Shown: piece by piece, positions 32,511 to 33,013 of the stretch
Layout: the number at the start of each line of letters is the position of its first letter
Numbering within the stretch: position 1 is the stretch's first letter
Assembly: GCA_012965955.1 (NCBI GenBank)
Contig: DTRK01000111.1
Coordinates: 559-33,571 of the forward strand
Origin: Flavobacteriales bacterium
GTDB taxonomy: Bacteria; Bacteroidota; Bacteroidia; NORP154
DNA length: 33,013 nt
Reading direction: 5' to 3'
Made by a program: the position numbers and the translations under genes
Notes under the pieces: generated by a model
Databases searched by the model: none
Seen by the model: only the letters and a program-made list of their open reading frames with translations
What the model was told of the DNA's origin: nothing

Positions 32511-33013
32511 CGTGATCTGGTAAAATCGTATTCTTTGCGATATAAGAATACAGAATTGGAATAATGTACAATGTTAAAAGTGTTGCCATAAATGTTCCTC
32601 CGATTACTGCAATTGCCAGTGGTACATTTGATTCTGAACCGTGACTTAAAGCCAATGCGGTGGGCAATAGGGCGAAGATTGTGGTACCGGCCGTCATGAG
32701 TATTGGTCGGTACCTATCAGCTGAACCCGTAATAATCGCATCACTCTTGGCCATGCCTTCCTTCATCAATGCGTTAATCCGGTCCACCAAAATGTTTCCG
32801 TACGATACTGCGATACCGACCATCATGATAATGCCCATGATAGACTGTACGCTCAGGTAGGTATTAGTCGCCCACATCAACAAGGCTACCCCAATAATTC
32901 CCAGTGGAAATGCCAAAATAATAATTAGAGGAAGCCGGAATGACCTGAACAGTGGAACGATGATTAAAAATGCTAATACAATGGCTAATCCCAGTCCCAA
33001 TCCAAGATCACCA
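32494..33013 (-). CDS. RND efflux permease (AcrB/HAE1-like), C-terminal end; 5' part outside window
   Basis: About 172 residues are visible, reading in frame to the right edge (GDLGLGLGLAIVLAFLIIVP). The segment covers transmembrane helices 9-12: AFPLGIIGVALLMWATNTYL, MGIIMMVGIAVSYGNILVDR, then RYRPILMTAGTTIFALLPTALALS and PLAIAVIGGTFMATLLTLYI. The RPILMT motif is typical of RND permeases. The order permease, adaptor, TolC and the 17-base overlap indicate one operon. A residue-level choice between HAE1 and HME subfamilies is not possible from this fragment; the absence of the charged HME-type helix motifs leans to HAE1-type, with low certainty. Confidence 0.88.
   Translation of the reverse strand, partial: GDLGLGLGLAIVLAFLIIVPLFRSFRLPLIIILAFPLGIIGVALLMWATNTYLSVQSIMGIIMMVGIAVSYGNILVDRINALMKEGMAKSDAIITGSADRYRPILMTAGTTIFALLPTALALSHGSESNVPLAIAVIGGTFMATLLTLYIIPILYSYIAKNTILPDHDENIQ

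Noticed and set aside
30096-33013. RND operon as the exporter of the copper module
   Set aside because: The adaptor has no Met/His-rich copper-binding segment, the visible permease segment lacks charged heavy-metal helix motifs, and the operon is over 20 kb from the copper block.

Overview
The window looks like a chromosomal segment from a member of the Bacteroidota. The evidence is a gliding/type IX secretion (T9SS) pair (a PorP/SprF-like barrel followed by the lipoprotein GldJ), five secreted proteins that end in a T9SS C-terminal sorting domain, SprB-type repeats in a large truncated surface protein, no obvious Shine-Dalgarno sequences, and promoters of the Bacteroidota type (TTG, about 20 bp, TAnnTTTG). 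The clearest promoter lies just before an initiator tRNA. I cannot assign a genus.

Layout, left to right. 1-1694: the N-terminal part of a large secreted SprB-repeat protein on the minus strand, cut by the window edge and without an ATG start. 1867-2792: two translationally coupled small genes of unknown function. 2876-2948: initiator tRNA-Met with promoter and terminator. 3035-3195: first copy of a roughly 160-bp dispersed repeat. 3329-7834: a four-gene redox/copper block made of MbnP-like and MbnH-like genes on the plus strand, converging on a minus-strand operon of a thioredoxin-like protein and a multicopper oxidase. All except the MbnH-like cytochrome carry T9SS sorting domains. 7835-8618: a decayed stretch with remnants of a T9SS C-terminal domain and a LamG protein, then the second repeat copy. 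8619-9293: a small secreted protein. 9519-14143: two divergent, paralogous secreted beta-propeller proteins. 14282-19031: an M20 amidohydrolase and a large propeller/outer-membrane-barrel protein. 19115-21117: an MBL-fold hydrolase and kynurenine 3-monooxygenase. 21246-25157: PorP-like protein, GldJ, terminator and MurF. 25163-30099: acyl-CoA dehydrogenase, AnmK, an MscS channel and NhaD. 30096-33013: a tripartite RND efflux operon (permease, adaptor, TolC-like) on the minus strand, with the permease cut by the window edge.

How the parts may work together. The most interesting region is 3.3-14.1 kb. MbnH is a di-heme enzyme known to oxidise a tryptophan of its partner MbnP to kynurenine, and the pair is linked to copper handling. 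Here the pair sits against a laccase/CueO-type multicopper oxidase and a CxxC thioredoxin-like protein, so the block could be a surface or periplasmic copper redox module. A perfect inverted repeat, TATTTAAG-N6-CTTAAATA, with 20 of 22 bases shared, lies upstream of both the MbnP-like gene and the propeller gene at 12059. It overlaps the predicted -33 element in each case. This suggests that the propeller protein, of unknown function, belongs to the same regulon. The functional link is inference; the shared operator-like sequence is visible directly.
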